A stretch of 64,000 nucleotides of DNA from Galbibacter mesophilus (GCF_023721415.1 NZ_JAMQVC010000001.1:1550001-1614000); one strand, 5' to 3'. Positions 9,289 through 19,386 are shown, numbered from the stretch's first letter. The notes: generated by a model not told the origin, from the letters alone. Translations and numbers: made by a program.

Positions 9289-11811
9289 ATGGCAAAGAAT
9301 TTGGTTATTGTGGAGTCTCCTGCTAAGGCGAAAACTATCGAAAAATTTTTAGGTAAAGATTATACGGTAGCTTCTAGCTTTGGGCATATTGCAGACCTTC
9401 CTTCAAAAGAATTAGGGGTAGATGTTGATAAAGACTTTAAGCCGAAATATATAGTTTCTTCTGATAAAAAGGCAGTAGTTAAAAAGTTGAAAGACCTTGC
9501 TAAATCTGCAGAAATAGTTTGGTTGGCAAGTGATGAAGACCGAGAAGGAGAGGCTATTGCTTGGCATTTGGCAGAAGAGCTTAAATTGGACAAAGACAAA
9601 ACCAAAAGAATTGTTTTTAACTCGATTACCAAAGGGGCCATACAAAAAGCGATTGATAATCCCCGTACCATAGATTATAACTTGGTGAATGCACAGCAAG
9701 CAAGAAGGGTGCTCGACCGTTTGGTGGGATACGAACTTTCTCCTGTGCTTTGGAAAAAGATTAAAACCGGACTTTCAGCAGGGCGGGTGCAATCTGTTTC
9801 CGTGCGCCTAATTGTGGAGCGGGAGCGTGAAATAAAAGAATTTCAGCCAGAAGCCTCTTTCAAGATTGTTGCTGAATTCCGCAACGAGGAAGACAAAAGC
9901 TTTAAAGCAAAAATTAATAAGTCATTCGGGACCAAAGAGGAAGCGAAAGCATTTTTAGACAATAATGTTTCGGCGAATTTTAAAATAGCCGATTTAGATA
10001 CCAAGCCCGCTAAAAAATCACCGGCGGCACCATTTACTACTTCCACATTGCAACAGGAAGCTTCTAGGAAGTTGTATTTTTCGGTAGCGAAAACCATGAA
10101 TATGGCGCAACGTCTTTACGAAGCCGGACTTATAACATATATGAGAACGGATAGTGTGAATCTTTCTGGTGAGGCGATTGAAGCGGCAAAGGATGAGATT
10201 ATAAAGTCCTACGGAAAGGAGTTCAGTAAACCAAGAAATTATACGGGCAAGTCAAAAGGGGCGCAAGAAGCTCACGAGGCAATCCGTCCAACGGATATGA
10301 CCCGTCACCGTGTTCAAATTGAGAGGGATCAAGCGCGTTTGTATGAATTGATTTGGAAAAGAACGCTAGCCTCGCAAATGAGTGATGCACAATTGGAACG
10401 AACCAACGTCAAGATTGAAGCAGACAAACACGATGAGCTTTTCACGGCTAATGGAGAGGTGTTGAAGTTTGAAGGTTTCTTAAAGGTGTATTTGGAAGGA
10501 ACGGATGATGAGGAAGAAGAGCAGGCTGGAATGTTGCCGGCTTTAAAAGTAGGCGAAACAGTTTACGATAATTATATAACTGCAACGGAAAGATTTACAA
10601 GGCCGCCATATCGATATACCGAAGCTTCTTTGGTGAAGAAATTGGAAGAGTTGGGAATTGGTCGTCCATCTACTTATGCGCCAACAATTTCTACCATCCA
10701 AAACCGTGGGTATGTAGAGCGTGGTACGATAGATGGTGTAGAACGTGAATATATTCAATTTACGCTAGCGGATGATAAAGTTAAAGAAGATAAGCTTACC
10801 GAAACGGTTGGTTCTGATAAAGGGAAGTTGGTTCCAACGGATATCGGGATGATTGTAAACGATTTCTTGGTGAATCACTTTTCTGGAATTTTAGACTATA
10901 ATTTTACGGCCAAAGTAGAGCAGAGTTTTGATGATATTGCTTCTGGTGAAGAAGATTGGACAGAAATGATTCAATCCTTCTACAAGGATTTCCATCCTAA
11001 TGTAAAAGATGTTGAAGAAAATGCAGAGCGTGAAAGTGGGGAGCGAATTTTAGGAAAAGACCCTGAAAGTGGACGCCAATTAAGTGTTCGTTTGGGTCGT
11101 TTTGGACCGATGGCGCAAATTGGTACTGCGGAAGAGGAAGAGAAACCTCGTTTTGCAAGTTTGTTGCCAGATCAGTCGATTGACACCATTACTTTTGAAG
11201 AAGCGTTGGATCTGTTTAAACTTCCTAGGAAATTAGGAACGTTTGAAGGGGATGAAGTTGAAGTGAATGTAGGTCGTTTTGGTCCGTATGTTCGCTTTGG
11301 AAAAAGTTTTGTTTCCTTAGATAAAGGAGAAGATGTTTTTGAAGTAGATATGGATCGGGCAAAAGAACTTATTCTTCAGAAGAAAAAAGCGGACGCACCG
11401 ATTGCTTCTTATAAAAATATAGATGTTACGAAAGGAAAGGGTCGTTTTGGTCCTTTTATAAAATGGGACGGGATGTTTATCAACGTCAATAAAAAATACG
11501 ATTTCGATAATCTTTCCCAAGAAGATATTGAGGAATTGATTGAAGACAAACTGAAAAAAGAGCGAGAAAAGCTTATCCATCATTGGGAAGAAGAAGGTAT
11601 TCGCGTGGAAAAGGCGCGTTGGGGACGTTCCAATATTATTAAAGGGAAAACCAAAGTAGAGCTTTCCAAAGATGTAGATGCTACAAAAATAACTTTGGAG
11701 GAGGCTAAAGAGCTTTTGGAGAAAAAACCGCCTAAAAAGAAAACTGCCGCAAAGAAAAAAACGGCAACGAAAAAGAAAACAACAGCCACGAAAGCTAAAT
11801 CTAAAAAATAG
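9289..11811 (+). CDS. topA: DNA topoisomerase I (type IA)
   Basis: This enzyme relaxes negative supercoils through a transient 5'-phosphotyrosine link. Of 840 residues, the N-terminal TOPRIM domain has VIVESPAKAKTIEKFLG and the acidic triad in SDEDREGEA. The catalytic tyrosine is Y284 in GLITYMRTDS. The C-terminal part has at least three Toprim_C repeats marked GRFGP (near 605, 663 and 719) in place of zinc fingers. It ends in a strongly basic Lys/Thr/Ala tail of about 35 residues that probably binds DNA. The stop is 2 bases before the next gene, indicating co-transcription. Confidence 0.96.
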   Translation: MAKNLVIVESPAKAKTIEKFLGKDYTVASSFGHIADLPSKELGVDVDKDFKPKYIVSSDKKAVVKKLKDLAKSAEIVWLASDEDREGEAIAWHLAEELKLDKDKTKRIVFNSITKGAIQKAIDNPRTIDYNLVNAQQARRVLDRLVGYELSPVLWKKIKTGLSAGRVQSVSVRLIVEREREIKEFQPEASFKIVAEFRNEEDKSFKAKINKSFGTKEEAKAFLDNNVSANFKIADLDTKPAKKSPAAPFTTSTLQQEASRKLYFSVAKTMNMAQRLYEAGLITYMRTDSVNLSGEAIEAAKDEIIKSYGKEFSKPRNYTGKSKGAQEAHEAIRPTDMTRHRVQIERDQARLYELIWKRTLASQMSDAQLERTNVKIEADKHDELFTANGEVLKFEGFLKVYLEGTDDEEEEQAGMLPALKVGETVYDNYITATERFTRPPYRYTEASLVKKLEELGIGRPSTYAPTISTIQNRGYVERGTIDGVEREYIQFTLADDKVKEDKLTETVGSDKGKLVPTDIGMIVNDFLVNHFSGILDYNFTAKVEQSFDDIASGEEDWTEMIQSFYKDFHPNVKDVEENAERESGERILGKDPESGRQLSVRLGRFGPMAQIGTAEEEEKPRFASLLPDQSIDTITFEEALDLFKLPRKLGTFEGDEVEVNVGRFGPYVRFGKSFVSLDKGEDVFEVDMDRAKELILQKKKADAPIASYKNIDVTKGKGRFGPFIKWDGMFINVNKKYDFDNLSQEDIEELIEDKLKKEREKLIHHWEEEGIRVEKARWGRSNIIKGKTKVELSKDVDATKITLEEAKELLEKKPPKKKTAAKKKTATKKKTTATKAKSKK

Positions 11812-11813
11812 CA

Positions 11814-12974
11814 ATGAACGTTGAGTTTTTATCGCCGGTAAAGAATGTGGTATTGGCGCATAACGAATTGTTGCCAAAGCAGTCGCTTGGAAAGGTAATT
11901 CGTATTCATAAGGAAAAAGAAGATTTTCCAAACTTAGAAGGCGTTCAGTTGGCTATCGTTGGTGTAAATGAGAAAAGGAGTGAAAGCAGTGAAGAGGGGC
12001 ATTTGGACTTTGATCTTTCTGCCATTCGCGTTCAGCTTTACAAATTATTCCAAGGAAACTGGCACAGTACCATTGCGGATTTAGGTGATATTGAAGCAGG
12101 GGAAACAGTTCAGGATACGTATTATGCGGTTAACAACCTTACGGAATCCCTTCTGAAGCAGAACATTATTCCTATAATTATTGGTGGTTGTCAAGATATC
12201 ACCTATGCCATGTATCGTGCTTACGATAAAATGGAGCAAATGGTGAATTTAGCTTCTGTAGATAGAAAATTCGATTTTAGTGCTTCCGATGAGCTGATTT
12301 CTTCCAGTGCCTACATGAGCAAAATAATCATGGAGCAACCCAATAACCTTTTCAATTTTTCGAGTATTGGGTATCAAACGTATTTCAATGCGCAGGAAGA
12401 GATTGATCTTATGGAGAAGCTTTTCTTTGATACTTACCGCCTAGGCGAAGTTATAAATGATATTACCATCGTTGAACCTGTTTTTAGGGATACCGATTTG
12501 GTGAGTATGGATATGACTGCCATTAAAGCTTCCGAAGTAGGTTATGGTGCCAATACCTATCCGAACGGTTTTGACGGAAGGGAAATATGTGCCATTTCGA
12601 GATACGCCGGAATTAGCGATAAGGTTACCGCTTTTGGTATGTTCAATACCATGAAAACATTGCAATGCGCACAATTAAGTGCACAAATTATATGGTATTT
12701 TATAGAAGGATACAATTTTAGGAAGAAAGACTACCCTTTTATAACGAATGCCAATTACGATAAATATATTGTGCCACTGGAAGATATGGATATTTGCTTT
12801 TTTAAGAGCAATATTTCTGGACGCTGGTGGATAGAAGTGCCTCAAATTGAAAATTTAAATAATAAATTTAAAAGACATACGTTATTACCATGCACACACA
12901 TGGAATATCTAGAAGCCAGCAATGGCGTCGTGCCTGAGAGATGGTGGAAGGCGTATAAAAAAATGTTGGTGTAA
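11814..12974 (+). CDS. Arginase/formimidoylglutamase-fold protein with altered metal ligands
   Basis: This 386-residue protein is of the ureohydrolase fold (arginase, agmatinase, formimidoylglutamase family). The family's Mn-ligand motifs can be aligned but are degenerate. GGxHS is GGCQD (124-128, His to Gln127). DAHxD is DRKFD (150-154, His to Lys152). SxDxD is SMDMT (231-235, second Asp to Thr235). Three of six ligands are lost, so arginase-type catalysis is doubtful. It starts 2 bases after topA and precedes gldK, a position that suggests a link to gliding or T9SS. Automated pipelines would probably call it formimidoylglutamase. Confidence 0.8.
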   Translation: MNVEFLSPVKNVVLAHNELLPKQSLGKVIRIHKEKEDFPNLEGVQLAIVGVNEKRSESSEEGHLDFDLSAIRVQLYKLFQGNWHSTIADLGDIEAGETVQDTYYAVNNLTESLLKQNIIPIIIGGCQDITYAMYRAYDKMEQMVNLASVDRKFDFSASDELISSSAYMSKIIMEQPNNLFNFSSIGYQTYFNAQEEIDLMEKLFFDTYRLGEVINDITIVEPVFRDTDLVSMDMTAIKASEVGYGANTYPNGFDGREICAISRYAGISDKVTAFGMFNTMKTLQCAQLSAQIIWYFIEGYNFRKKDYPFITNANYDKYIVPLEDMDICFFKSNISGRWWIEVPQIENLNNKFKRHTLLPCTHMEYLEASNGVVPERWWKAYKKMLV

Positions 12975-13048
12975 CGGCTGTAGAAATAACACGATATTTT
13001 AAATTGACTGTGTTTTAGAGCCATTTGACAACAAAAAGTTAGAGTTTA

Positions 13049-13079
13049 TTGTTTTTTTAAAATTTATTAAATAGGTTTA
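13049..13079 (+). promoter_or_regulatory. Predicted promoter of gldKLMN
   Basis: TTG (13049-13051), a 20-base spacer and TAGGTTTA (13072-13079), close to TAnnTTTG. It ends 36 bases before the gldK start. The final base of the -7 box deviates from consensus. Confidence 0.55.
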
Positions 13080-13115
13080 CCATCTTAAATCTAAGAATGT
13101 AATTTAACCTCAATT

Positions 13116-14477
13116 ATGTATATGAAAAAGCTATTTCTATTAGCATCTGTTACATTATTTCTTACCAGCTGTGGTTCTAATGACAGAGGAGAACTAGTTG
13201 GTGTTAGCGGTCAAAAATGGCATCCCGAAAAGCCCTACGGAATGTCTTTAGTGCCCGGTGGCGCCTTCATAATGGGAAGGTCTGAAGAAGATATGGCCGA
13301 TGTCCTCAATGCTCCAACGAAAACCGTAACAGTGCGTTCATTTTATATGGACGAAACTGAGATTACAAACAGCGAATACCGCCAGTTTGTAGAATGGGTA
13401 AAAGACTCTATTATCCGAACTAAATTGGCCGTTCTTGCTGATCAGTTAGGTGAAATTCCAGGTAATGGGGGAATAGGGGAGTTTGCATTTAAAGATGCGG
13501 ACACTACCGACCTTAGCGAATACGAAAAGTATATGCTTTTCAACTACTCTGGAATGGGAGAAACTGGATACGAAGGAAGACGCTTAAATAAAGATGTAGA
13601 TCTTATTTGGGATGTGTCTGAATATCCGGACGAATACTACACAGAAGTTATGGATACCATGTATATTCCTGTTGAGGAATCTTATAATGGTCAACGAACC
13701 ATAGATGTTACAAAATTAAAGTTCCAATACGATTGGATGGATATTCAAGCAGCGGCTAGAGCAAAAGGCGGCGGAAAGCGTAAAGACTTTATAAAGCACG
13801 AAGAAGTGCTTGTTTATCCAGACACAACGGCTTGGATTAAAGATTTTAGTTATTCTTATAACGAGCCAATGCATAACGACTACTTTTGGAGTGAGGCGTA
13901 TAGCGATTACCCAGTAGTAGGTGTTTCTTGGAAACAAGCAAAAGCGTTTTGTGCATGGAGAACAAAATATAAAAACGATTTTCAAAAACAGAAAAACAAA
14001 CAATTTGTAAATCAGTTTAGATTACCAACAGAAGCAGAGTGGGAATATGCTGCCAGAGGAGGAATTGAATCTGGAACATACCCATGGGGTGGTCCTTATA
14101 TCTTGAACGACAGAGGTTGTTTTATGGCAAACTTTAAGCCGTTAAGAGGGGATTATGCCGCAGATCAGGCTCTGTATACTGTAGAGGCAAAATCATATGA
14201 CCCCAATGATTACAATCTTTACAACATGGCTGGTAATGTTTCTGAATGGACAAATTCATCATACGACCCCAATTCGTACGAGTACGTTTCTACAATGAAC
14301 CCTAATACTTATGATGGCGAAAACAAACGTAAGGTTATTAGAGGTGGTTCGTGGAAAGATGTTGCTTATTTCTTACAGGTGAGCACAAGGGATTACGAAT
14401 ATCAAGATTCTGCGAGAAGTTATATCGGCTTCAGAACAGTTCAGGATTATATGGGTACCGAGTCTACTCAAAACTAA
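13116..14477 (+). CDS. gldK: T9SS / gliding lipoprotein GldK
   Basis: GldK is an outer-membrane lipoprotein that forms a periplasmic ring with GldN as part of the type IX secretion and gliding machine. It has 453 residues. The signal peptide ends at the lipobox cysteine in LFLTSCGS. The rest is a formylglycine-generating-enzyme-like (FGE-sulfatase) fold: MSLVPGGAFIMG near the start, then DETEITNSEYRQFV, RLPTEAEWEYAARGG, NMAGNVSEW and a C-terminal RGGSW...GFR block. A second in-frame ATG six bases downstream (13122) gives a more typical lipoprotein leader and may be the true start. First of four consecutive gld genes. Confidence 0.95.
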   Translation: MYMKKLFLLASVTLFLTSCGSNDRGELVGVSGQKWHPEKPYGMSLVPGGAFIMGRSEEDMADVLNAPTKTVTVRSFYMDETEITNSEYRQFVEWVKDSIIRTKLAVLADQLGEIPGNGGIGEFAFKDADTTDLSEYEKYMLFNYSGMGETGYEGRRLNKDVDLIWDVSEYPDEYYTEVMDTMYIPVEESYNGQRTIDVTKLKFQYDWMDIQAAARAKGGGKRKDFIKHEEVLVYPDTTAWIKDFSYSYNEPMHNDYFWSEAYSDYPVVGVSWKQAKAFCAWRTKYKNDFQKQKNKQFVNQFRLPTEAEWEYAARGGIESGTYPWGGPYILNDRGCFMANFKPLRGDYAADQALYTVEAKSYDPNDYNLYNMAGNVSEWTNSSYDPNSYEYVSTMNPNTYDGENKRKVIRGGSWKDVAYFLQVSTRDYEYQDSARSYIGFRTVQDYMGTESTQN

Positions 14478-14538
14478 ATTTAAATCCAAATTACTACTTG
14501 TTTAATAACTTAACTTAACTAGAAAATTTTTTATTACT

Positions 14539-15195
14539 ATGGCACAGTCAAAATCATCTAAGAAACTTTTTAACATGGCCTACGGGCTTGGAGCGTCGGT
14601 TGTAATTATCGGTGCGTTGTTTAAAATTTTACACTGGGAATTTGGTCCCATTAACGGAGGGCTATTATTAGCTATTGGTCTTATTACAGAAGCAGTTATT
14701 TTTGCAATTTCTGCATTCGAACCCGTAGACGACGATTTAGATTGGACATTGGTTTATCCTGAATTGGCAGGAGGAGCTACTGTTTCAAGAAAGAAAGATG
14801 CGTTGGAGGTTAAAGAAGCAGAAGGACAACTTTCTAAGAAATTAGACGATATGTTGAAAGAAGCAAAAATCGATTCAGCTTTAATGTCTAGCCTTGGAGA
14901 TAGCATTAGAAATTTCGAAGGAGCTGCTAAAAACATTTCTCCTACTGCAGAAGCATTAACTTCAACTAAAAAATACAGCGAAGAGCTTTCATTAGCTGCT
15001 GCTCAAATGGAATCTTTAAACAGTCTTTACAAAGTACAATTGGAGAGTGCGAACAAGCAAGCTGCAATTCAAGAGGAAGTGGCTGCCAACGCTGGTAAGC
15101 TTAAAGATCAAATGCAGTCGTTAACAACTAACTTGTCTTCATTAAACGGTGTGTATGGTGGAATGCTTTCTGCTATGAACAGACCTGCTAATTAA
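14539..15195 (+). CDS. gldL: T9SS / gliding motor protein GldL
   Basis: GldL is an inner-membrane protein that with GldM forms the proton-driven T9SS motor. In 218 residues there are two transmembrane helices near the N-terminus (about 14-32 and 37-58). A membrane glutamate lies in ITEAVIF, consistent with a proton-conducting helix. A long cytoplasmic region follows, predicted helical and coiled-coil (roughly 85-210). Placement after gldK and before gldM is the canonical order. Confidence 0.95.
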   Translation: MAQSKSSKKLFNMAYGLGASVVIIGALFKILHWEFGPINGGLLLAIGLITEAVIFAISAFEPVDDDLDWTLVYPELAGGATVSRKKDALEVKEAEGQLSKKLDDMLKEAKIDSALMSSLGDSIRNFEGAAKNISPTAEALTSTKKYSEELSLAAAQMESLNSLYKVQLESANKQAAIQEEVAANAGKLKDQMQSLTTNLSSLNGVYGGMLSAMNRPAN

Positions 15196-15241
15196 TTCAG
15201 TTTTATTGAAATAAATTATAAACATTAAAACTAATTAAGAG

Positions 15242-16843
15242 ATGGCAGGAGGAAGTTTATCACCACGTCAGAAGATGATTAACCTTATGTATTTGGTTTT
15301 CATCGCAATGCTGGCGCTGAATATGAGTAAAGAAGTATTGTCGGCATTCGGACTTTTAAACGAAAAGCTTACAAACTTCAATGAAAAAGCTACGGAACGT
15401 AACCTAGCAGCTTTTAACGATTTAAAATTAAAATCTACAGAGCAGCCAGATAAGTACTTAGAGCTTTACGAAGACACAGAGAAAATTAAGCAAACATCAG
15501 AATCTTTTAACAGCTATTTGGATAGCTTAAAGGCAGAGATGGTAGCAAACATCCCACCAGAAGATCGTCAAGATTATGAGGTGATGGATAAGTCGGATTT
15601 CCTAGATCAGGCTTTCTTTCAAGGAGAGCGCTATTCTGCGGAAGGACAAAAGTTTGTAGATCACATCAACAACTTCAGAAAAACTACTTTAGAGACCCTT
15701 TCTAGTATTCCAGATTCTTTAATGAAGCCGGCTAGAAAAGAGGCGCTGAAAAGTTCTATTGATCAACGTTTTCATACAGGAGACGATAATGGAAAGGTTG
15801 AAAACCGTGATGGTCGTCCTGTTGATTGGTTGAATTATCACTATGAAGGTTTCCCATTGGTAGCTTCTTTAACAAAAGTAACATTGTTACAATCTGATTT
15901 AAAGACGACACAAGATGAAATCCTTAAAGCGATGTTGCAAGGTCAAATGGCATCAGATTTGTCTATGACTAACTACACCACTTTATTGGAGCAACCTAAA
16001 TCGGCTTATTACCAAGGAGAAACTTTTGATGGTGCTATCGTTTTAGGTAGAAAGGATGGTTCCACAAAACCAAATGAAGTAAACCTTAAACTAGACGGTA
16101 GAGAGCTTAAAGAAGGTAACGACTTTGTTATAGAGAACGGTCGTGTTAAACTAAAAGTAAGTGCTGGTAGTGCTGGAGATCATCAGTTGGAAGGAAACTT
16201 AATTTTCTTACAAGATGGAGAGCCTATTGAAGTACCGGTTTCACAAAAATTTGCAACCATTACCAAGCCAAACGCAGCGGTAATTTCAGCAGATAAAATG
16301 AACGTGGTATATCGTGGGGTTTCCAACCCAATTACGATTTCTATTCCTGGAATTCCTGATAATAAAGTAAATGCATCGGCACCTGGACTTAAAAAGGTTT
16401 CCGGTAGCAAGTATGCTATGAATCCTGGAACAGGAAGAACCGTTACCATTAAAGCAAGTGGTACTTTGCCAGATGGTCAAGGAGTATCTTCTGCTTCAGA
16501 ATTTAGAATTAAAGATATTCCACGTCCTTCAGGAACTGTAAGAGGTGAATTTGGTGAAATTAAAATGCCAAGAAACAACCTTGAAATTTCTACAGTTGGA
16601 GCTATGTTGGAAGACTTTGATTTCGACTTGAATCTTGCGATAAGCGGATTTAAATTTAAAGTTCCTGGTCAGCCTACTGTTGAGGTTCGTGGAAATAAAT
16701 TAGATAGCCGTGCGAAATCTGCCCTTAAAAGAGCGGGTAGAGGAGAGGCTGTACAAATTTTTGATATTGAAGCTTACATTACCAATAACAGATCGTACAA
16801 ACTTAAAAAAGTATCGCCTGTTGTTGTTGAGCTAACAAATTAA
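15242..16843 (+). CDS. gldM: T9SS / gliding motor protein GldM
   Basis: GldM is the stator partner of GldL. One N-terminal transmembrane helix (about 15-35, LMYLVFIAMLALNMSK) anchors a long periplasmic shaft that crosses to the GldK/GldN ring. The 533 residues match the family length. The helical D1 region (about 40-220) is followed by the beta-rich D2-D4 Ig-like domains. The helix is preceded by conserved basic residues (SPRQKMIN). It is the third gene of the cluster, with 46 bases after gldL. Confidence 0.95.
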   Translation: MAGGSLSPRQKMINLMYLVFIAMLALNMSKEVLSAFGLLNEKLTNFNEKATERNLAAFNDLKLKSTEQPDKYLELYEDTEKIKQTSESFNSYLDSLKAEMVANIPPEDRQDYEVMDKSDFLDQAFFQGERYSAEGQKFVDHINNFRKTTLETLSSIPDSLMKPARKEALKSSIDQRFHTGDDNGKVENRDGRPVDWLNYHYEGFPLVASLTKVTLLQSDLKTTQDEILKAMLQGQMASDLSMTNYTTLLEQPKSAYYQGETFDGAIVLGRKDGSTKPNEVNLKLDGRELKEGNDFVIENGRVKLKVSAGSAGDHQLEGNLIFLQDGEPIEVPVSQKFATITKPNAAVISADKMNVVYRGVSNPITISIPGIPDNKVNASAPGLKKVSGSKYAMNPGTGRTVTIKASGTLPDGQGVSSASEFRIKDIPRPSGTVRGEFGEIKMPRNNLEISTVGAMLEDFDFDLNLAISGFKFKVPGQPTVEVRGNKLDSRAKSALKRAGRGEAVQIFDIEAYITNNRSYKLKKVSPVVVELTN

Positions 16844-16858
16844 TAAACTATTGGTGTT

Positions 16859-17749
16859 ATGAATTGGAAAACGATTTTAGTAACTATAACTGCATTGGCT
16901 TTTTCTGCAAGCGGTTTTGCGCAAGCAAACCTGCTGAATGCAAAGAAGCCTGAGGATATCGGTGTAAAAACCGAAGATCAGGTTGAAGCAGATAACGATG
17001 AACCGTTACCTTACGGTTACGTGGACGATAGGGATATACTCTGGTCTAAAACCATTTGGGAGCGTATCGATTTAGATGAGCGTATCAATTTCCCGTATTA
17101 TTATCCAATTGATACGATTGATATTGGTAGCGATCGTCGATCTCTTTATGATGTTTTGATAAAAAACATTAAAAACGGAAATCTTCAAGATATCTATGTA
17201 GATTCTTATTTTACTGAAAAGAGGAAATTTGGTGACCTAGAAGCTACACTTCAAAAAGTAGATACAACCGACCTTGGTTATGAGCAACTGAATGCAGGAG
17301 AGCAAGTGTCTCTTGAATATATCAATAGAAGAGAACTTACTGCTGCGGATATTCAGGAGTGGAGAATCAAAGGAGTTTGGTACTTTGACAAACGTCAAGG
17401 AGAGCTAAAATACCGTTTACTCGGATTGGCACCTGTTGCTCCCGATGTTAACTTTATAGACAGTGAGCAATCGGATTTAGTTGAATTGTTTTGGGTTTGG
17501 TTTCCAAGTGCAAGAGAAATTTTACACGATGCCAAAGCTTTTAACAATAAAAACTCAGCAAGACCTATTTCTTTCGATCAGTTGTTGAATGCCAGACGTT
17601 TTAACGCGGTAATCTACAAAGAAGAAAATGTTCAAGGAGATAGGGGTGTTAAAGAATACATTCCAGATAATGCTATGTTCCAATTACTGGAAGCGCAACG
17701 CCTTCAAGAGAAAATTAGGGACAAAGAACAAGACATGTGGAGTTATTAA
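16859..17749 (+). CDS. gldN: T9SS / gliding protein GldN
   Basis: GldN is the periplasmic partner of GldK in the T9SS ring and is needed for secretion. It has 296 residues. A cleavable signal peptide ends ASGFAQ, near residue 21. The mature protein contains family-like segments such as ILWSKTIWERIDLDERIN and FYP-type motifs, and ends IRDKEQDMWSY. It starts 15 bases after gldM. A strong terminator 33 bases past the stop ends the operon. Confidence 0.95.
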   Translation: MNWKTILVTITALAFSASGFAQANLLNAKKPEDIGVKTEDQVEADNDEPLPYGYVDDRDILWSKTIWERIDLDERINFPYYYPIDTIDIGSDRRSLYDVLIKNIKNGNLQDIYVDSYFTEKRKFGDLEATLQKVDTTDLGYEQLNAGEQVSLEYINRRELTAADIQEWRIKGVWYFDKRQGELKYRLLGLAPVAPDVNFIDSEQSDLVELFWVWFPSAREILHDAKAFNNKNSARPISFDQLLNARRFNAVIYKEENVQGDRGVKEYIPDNAMFQLLEAQRLQEKIRDKEQDMWSY

Positions 17750-17782
17750 AAGAATAATTCCAGTTCAAAACATACGCCTTAT

Positions 17783-17820
17783 AAAAAAGCCGTTTCATTC
17801 GTAAATGAAACGGCTTTTTT
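17783..17820 (+). terminator. Terminator of the gldKLMN operon
   Basis: A perfect 17-bp stem (17783-17799 with 17804-17820) with loop CGTA, rich in GC at AAGCCGTTTC, followed by more T residues. Flanking A and T tracts make it potentially bidirectional. Confidence 0.92.
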
Positions 17821-18232
17821 ATTTTTATCTGAATAAGGATTCTTACGAAATCTGAGATCGCAATTTAGGTTGATTTTAGACAGTTATTCGAATGAAATAG
17901 TTGTGAAGGCGAATCTGTCAGTAAGTTTGATAGAAATGCCTTGAGAGGGATTAAAAGGTGGGTTCTTTGCGAGGTTCAGGTCCGGATGTGGTCATGGGGT
18001 GTTAGTTTATTTTGCTGCTGAACTATATTAAGCTTTTTATTGAAAAGAAATGGAATAAAACTTATTCTAAATGATATTGTTAGCTACTTAATTAAGAGGT
18101 ACCAAAAAAAAATAAATAGAATAATATTGCGAGCATAACCTTATTAAGCTGAAGTTTTTTATGTTTTACGGAATACCTTAAAATGTATCATATAATTTAT
18201 TACATTTATAATAATCTCAGTTTTATTTATGA
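17821..18232. other. Gene-free stretch after gldN
   Basis: About 410 bases with stops in all frames. No hairpin, tRNA or conserved protein fragment that I can name. It becomes very AT-rich towards the orphan lipoprotein gene. It may be decayed coding sequence, but I cannot show this. Confidence 0.4.
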
Positions 18233-19165
18233 ATGAAAAAACTTGTATTGCTACTTTCGATAACATTTTTTATTTGTTGTTCATCCGACAGCGATTCTGA
18301 TAATTCAGATTTAAAAACTCCTCCAACGAATGAAGACATAAGAGAGCGAATATCCGATAGTTTGCTGCAAGTTTATGGGAATTTTACGGATGATATCAGC
18401 AATTTAAATTTTTTATTTGAATATAACGGTAACACCTATATATCTGGAACGAAGTTTGAAAAATTATGGTTAGGGGTTTTTAATAACAATCGTCAATTAG
18501 TTTTGGATAAGGTTTTGACTGGTGATGTTGAGAATATATCGGAATTTTTAATTAGATCTAGCCGTGGTATTGAATTTGAATTAGAAGATGATTTGTTTTT
18601 CTCAGTTTTTTTAGTAAATAAAAAGTACGAGAATCAAATGAGTAACTTTCCTTATCATAAGTATTTGGTAAGATGTAATATAGAAAATGATTATGTGAAT
18701 AATATATTTAATTCTTTTGATAGTGATTCTGGATATGAAATTGAAAAAGTAATAGAGTGGTTTGATGGGTCTTATTTGATCTACACCGATACAAAGTTTT
18801 ATGCAAATTCTACTGTGAAGTCCTTATATGTAGACAGAAAATTCAACTATTTTGAAAACTTGAACTGTGCACCCAGTGAGAATCTTGAAAATGTTAAATT
18901 CTTAAGTTGGTATAAATATGTTGTGTTTGGGTCATTTAGAATTGGTTCTAAAAACCTAAAGGAATGTGTGTCTTGGAATATTGATGTATTGAAGGATATT
19001 TTTGATTATAAAAGCGGATGTTTTAATTGCAACATAGAATATGAGCTTATATCCTATTCGGAAAAAGAGATAGAATTAAATTATTCATTCATTAATGAAT
19101 CTAGGAAAGTGGTGTTGGATGCTAATTCTGGGGCTATTATAAGTAATTCTCTACTCTTACATTAG
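18233..19165 (+). CDS. Orphan lipoprotein, function unknown
   Basis: This is a 310-residue predicted lipoprotein. The signal peptide MKKLVLLLSITFFICC ends at a double cysteine, followed by an SSDSDSDNSD linker. The mature part is rich in Asn, Asp, Phe and Tyr. It contains five Cys residues, including a CFNC pair near residue 264. No domain is recognised. Base composition and codon use are more AT-rich than the gld genes next to it. It lies alone in a gene-poor interval next to a tRNA with a partly duplicated 3' end, so recent acquisition is plausible. Confidence 0.75.
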   Translation: MKKLVLLLSITFFICCSSDSDSDNSDLKTPPTNEDIRERISDSLLQVYGNFTDDISNLNFLFEYNGNTYISGTKFEKLWLGVFNNNRQLVLDKVLTGDVENISEFLIRSSRGIEFELEDDLFFSVFLVNKKYENQMSNFPYHKYLVRCNIENDYVNNIFNSFDSDSGYEIEKVIEWFDGSYLIYTDTKFYANSTVKSLYVDRKFNYFENLNCAPSENLENVKFLSWYKYVVFGSFRIGSKNLKECVSWNIDVLKDIFDYKSGCFNCNIEYELISYSEKEIELNYSFINESRKVVLDANSGAIISNSLLLH

Positions 19166-19386
19166 TTTTAACTTAGAAGGTTAAGGTTTCTAGTTTTGTT
19201 AGGGATGTTTCCCCTTTTTATGGAAAATGGTAACAGTTGAAAATCGTGTTCTATATATATTATTTCTAACTAAACTTTTACATTATAAATAACACAGTAA
19301 GTACACCTCAATTTTCGGATAGGCAAAAACAATTTAGAGCTAAGTACAAAGATTATTCAGATAAGGACATGATGATAGAATTGTAA

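Noticed and set aside
11317-11931. 204-residue minus-strand frame opposite the topA end
   Set aside because: It is the reverse complement of the Lys-rich topA tail and gives a Phe-rich artefact.
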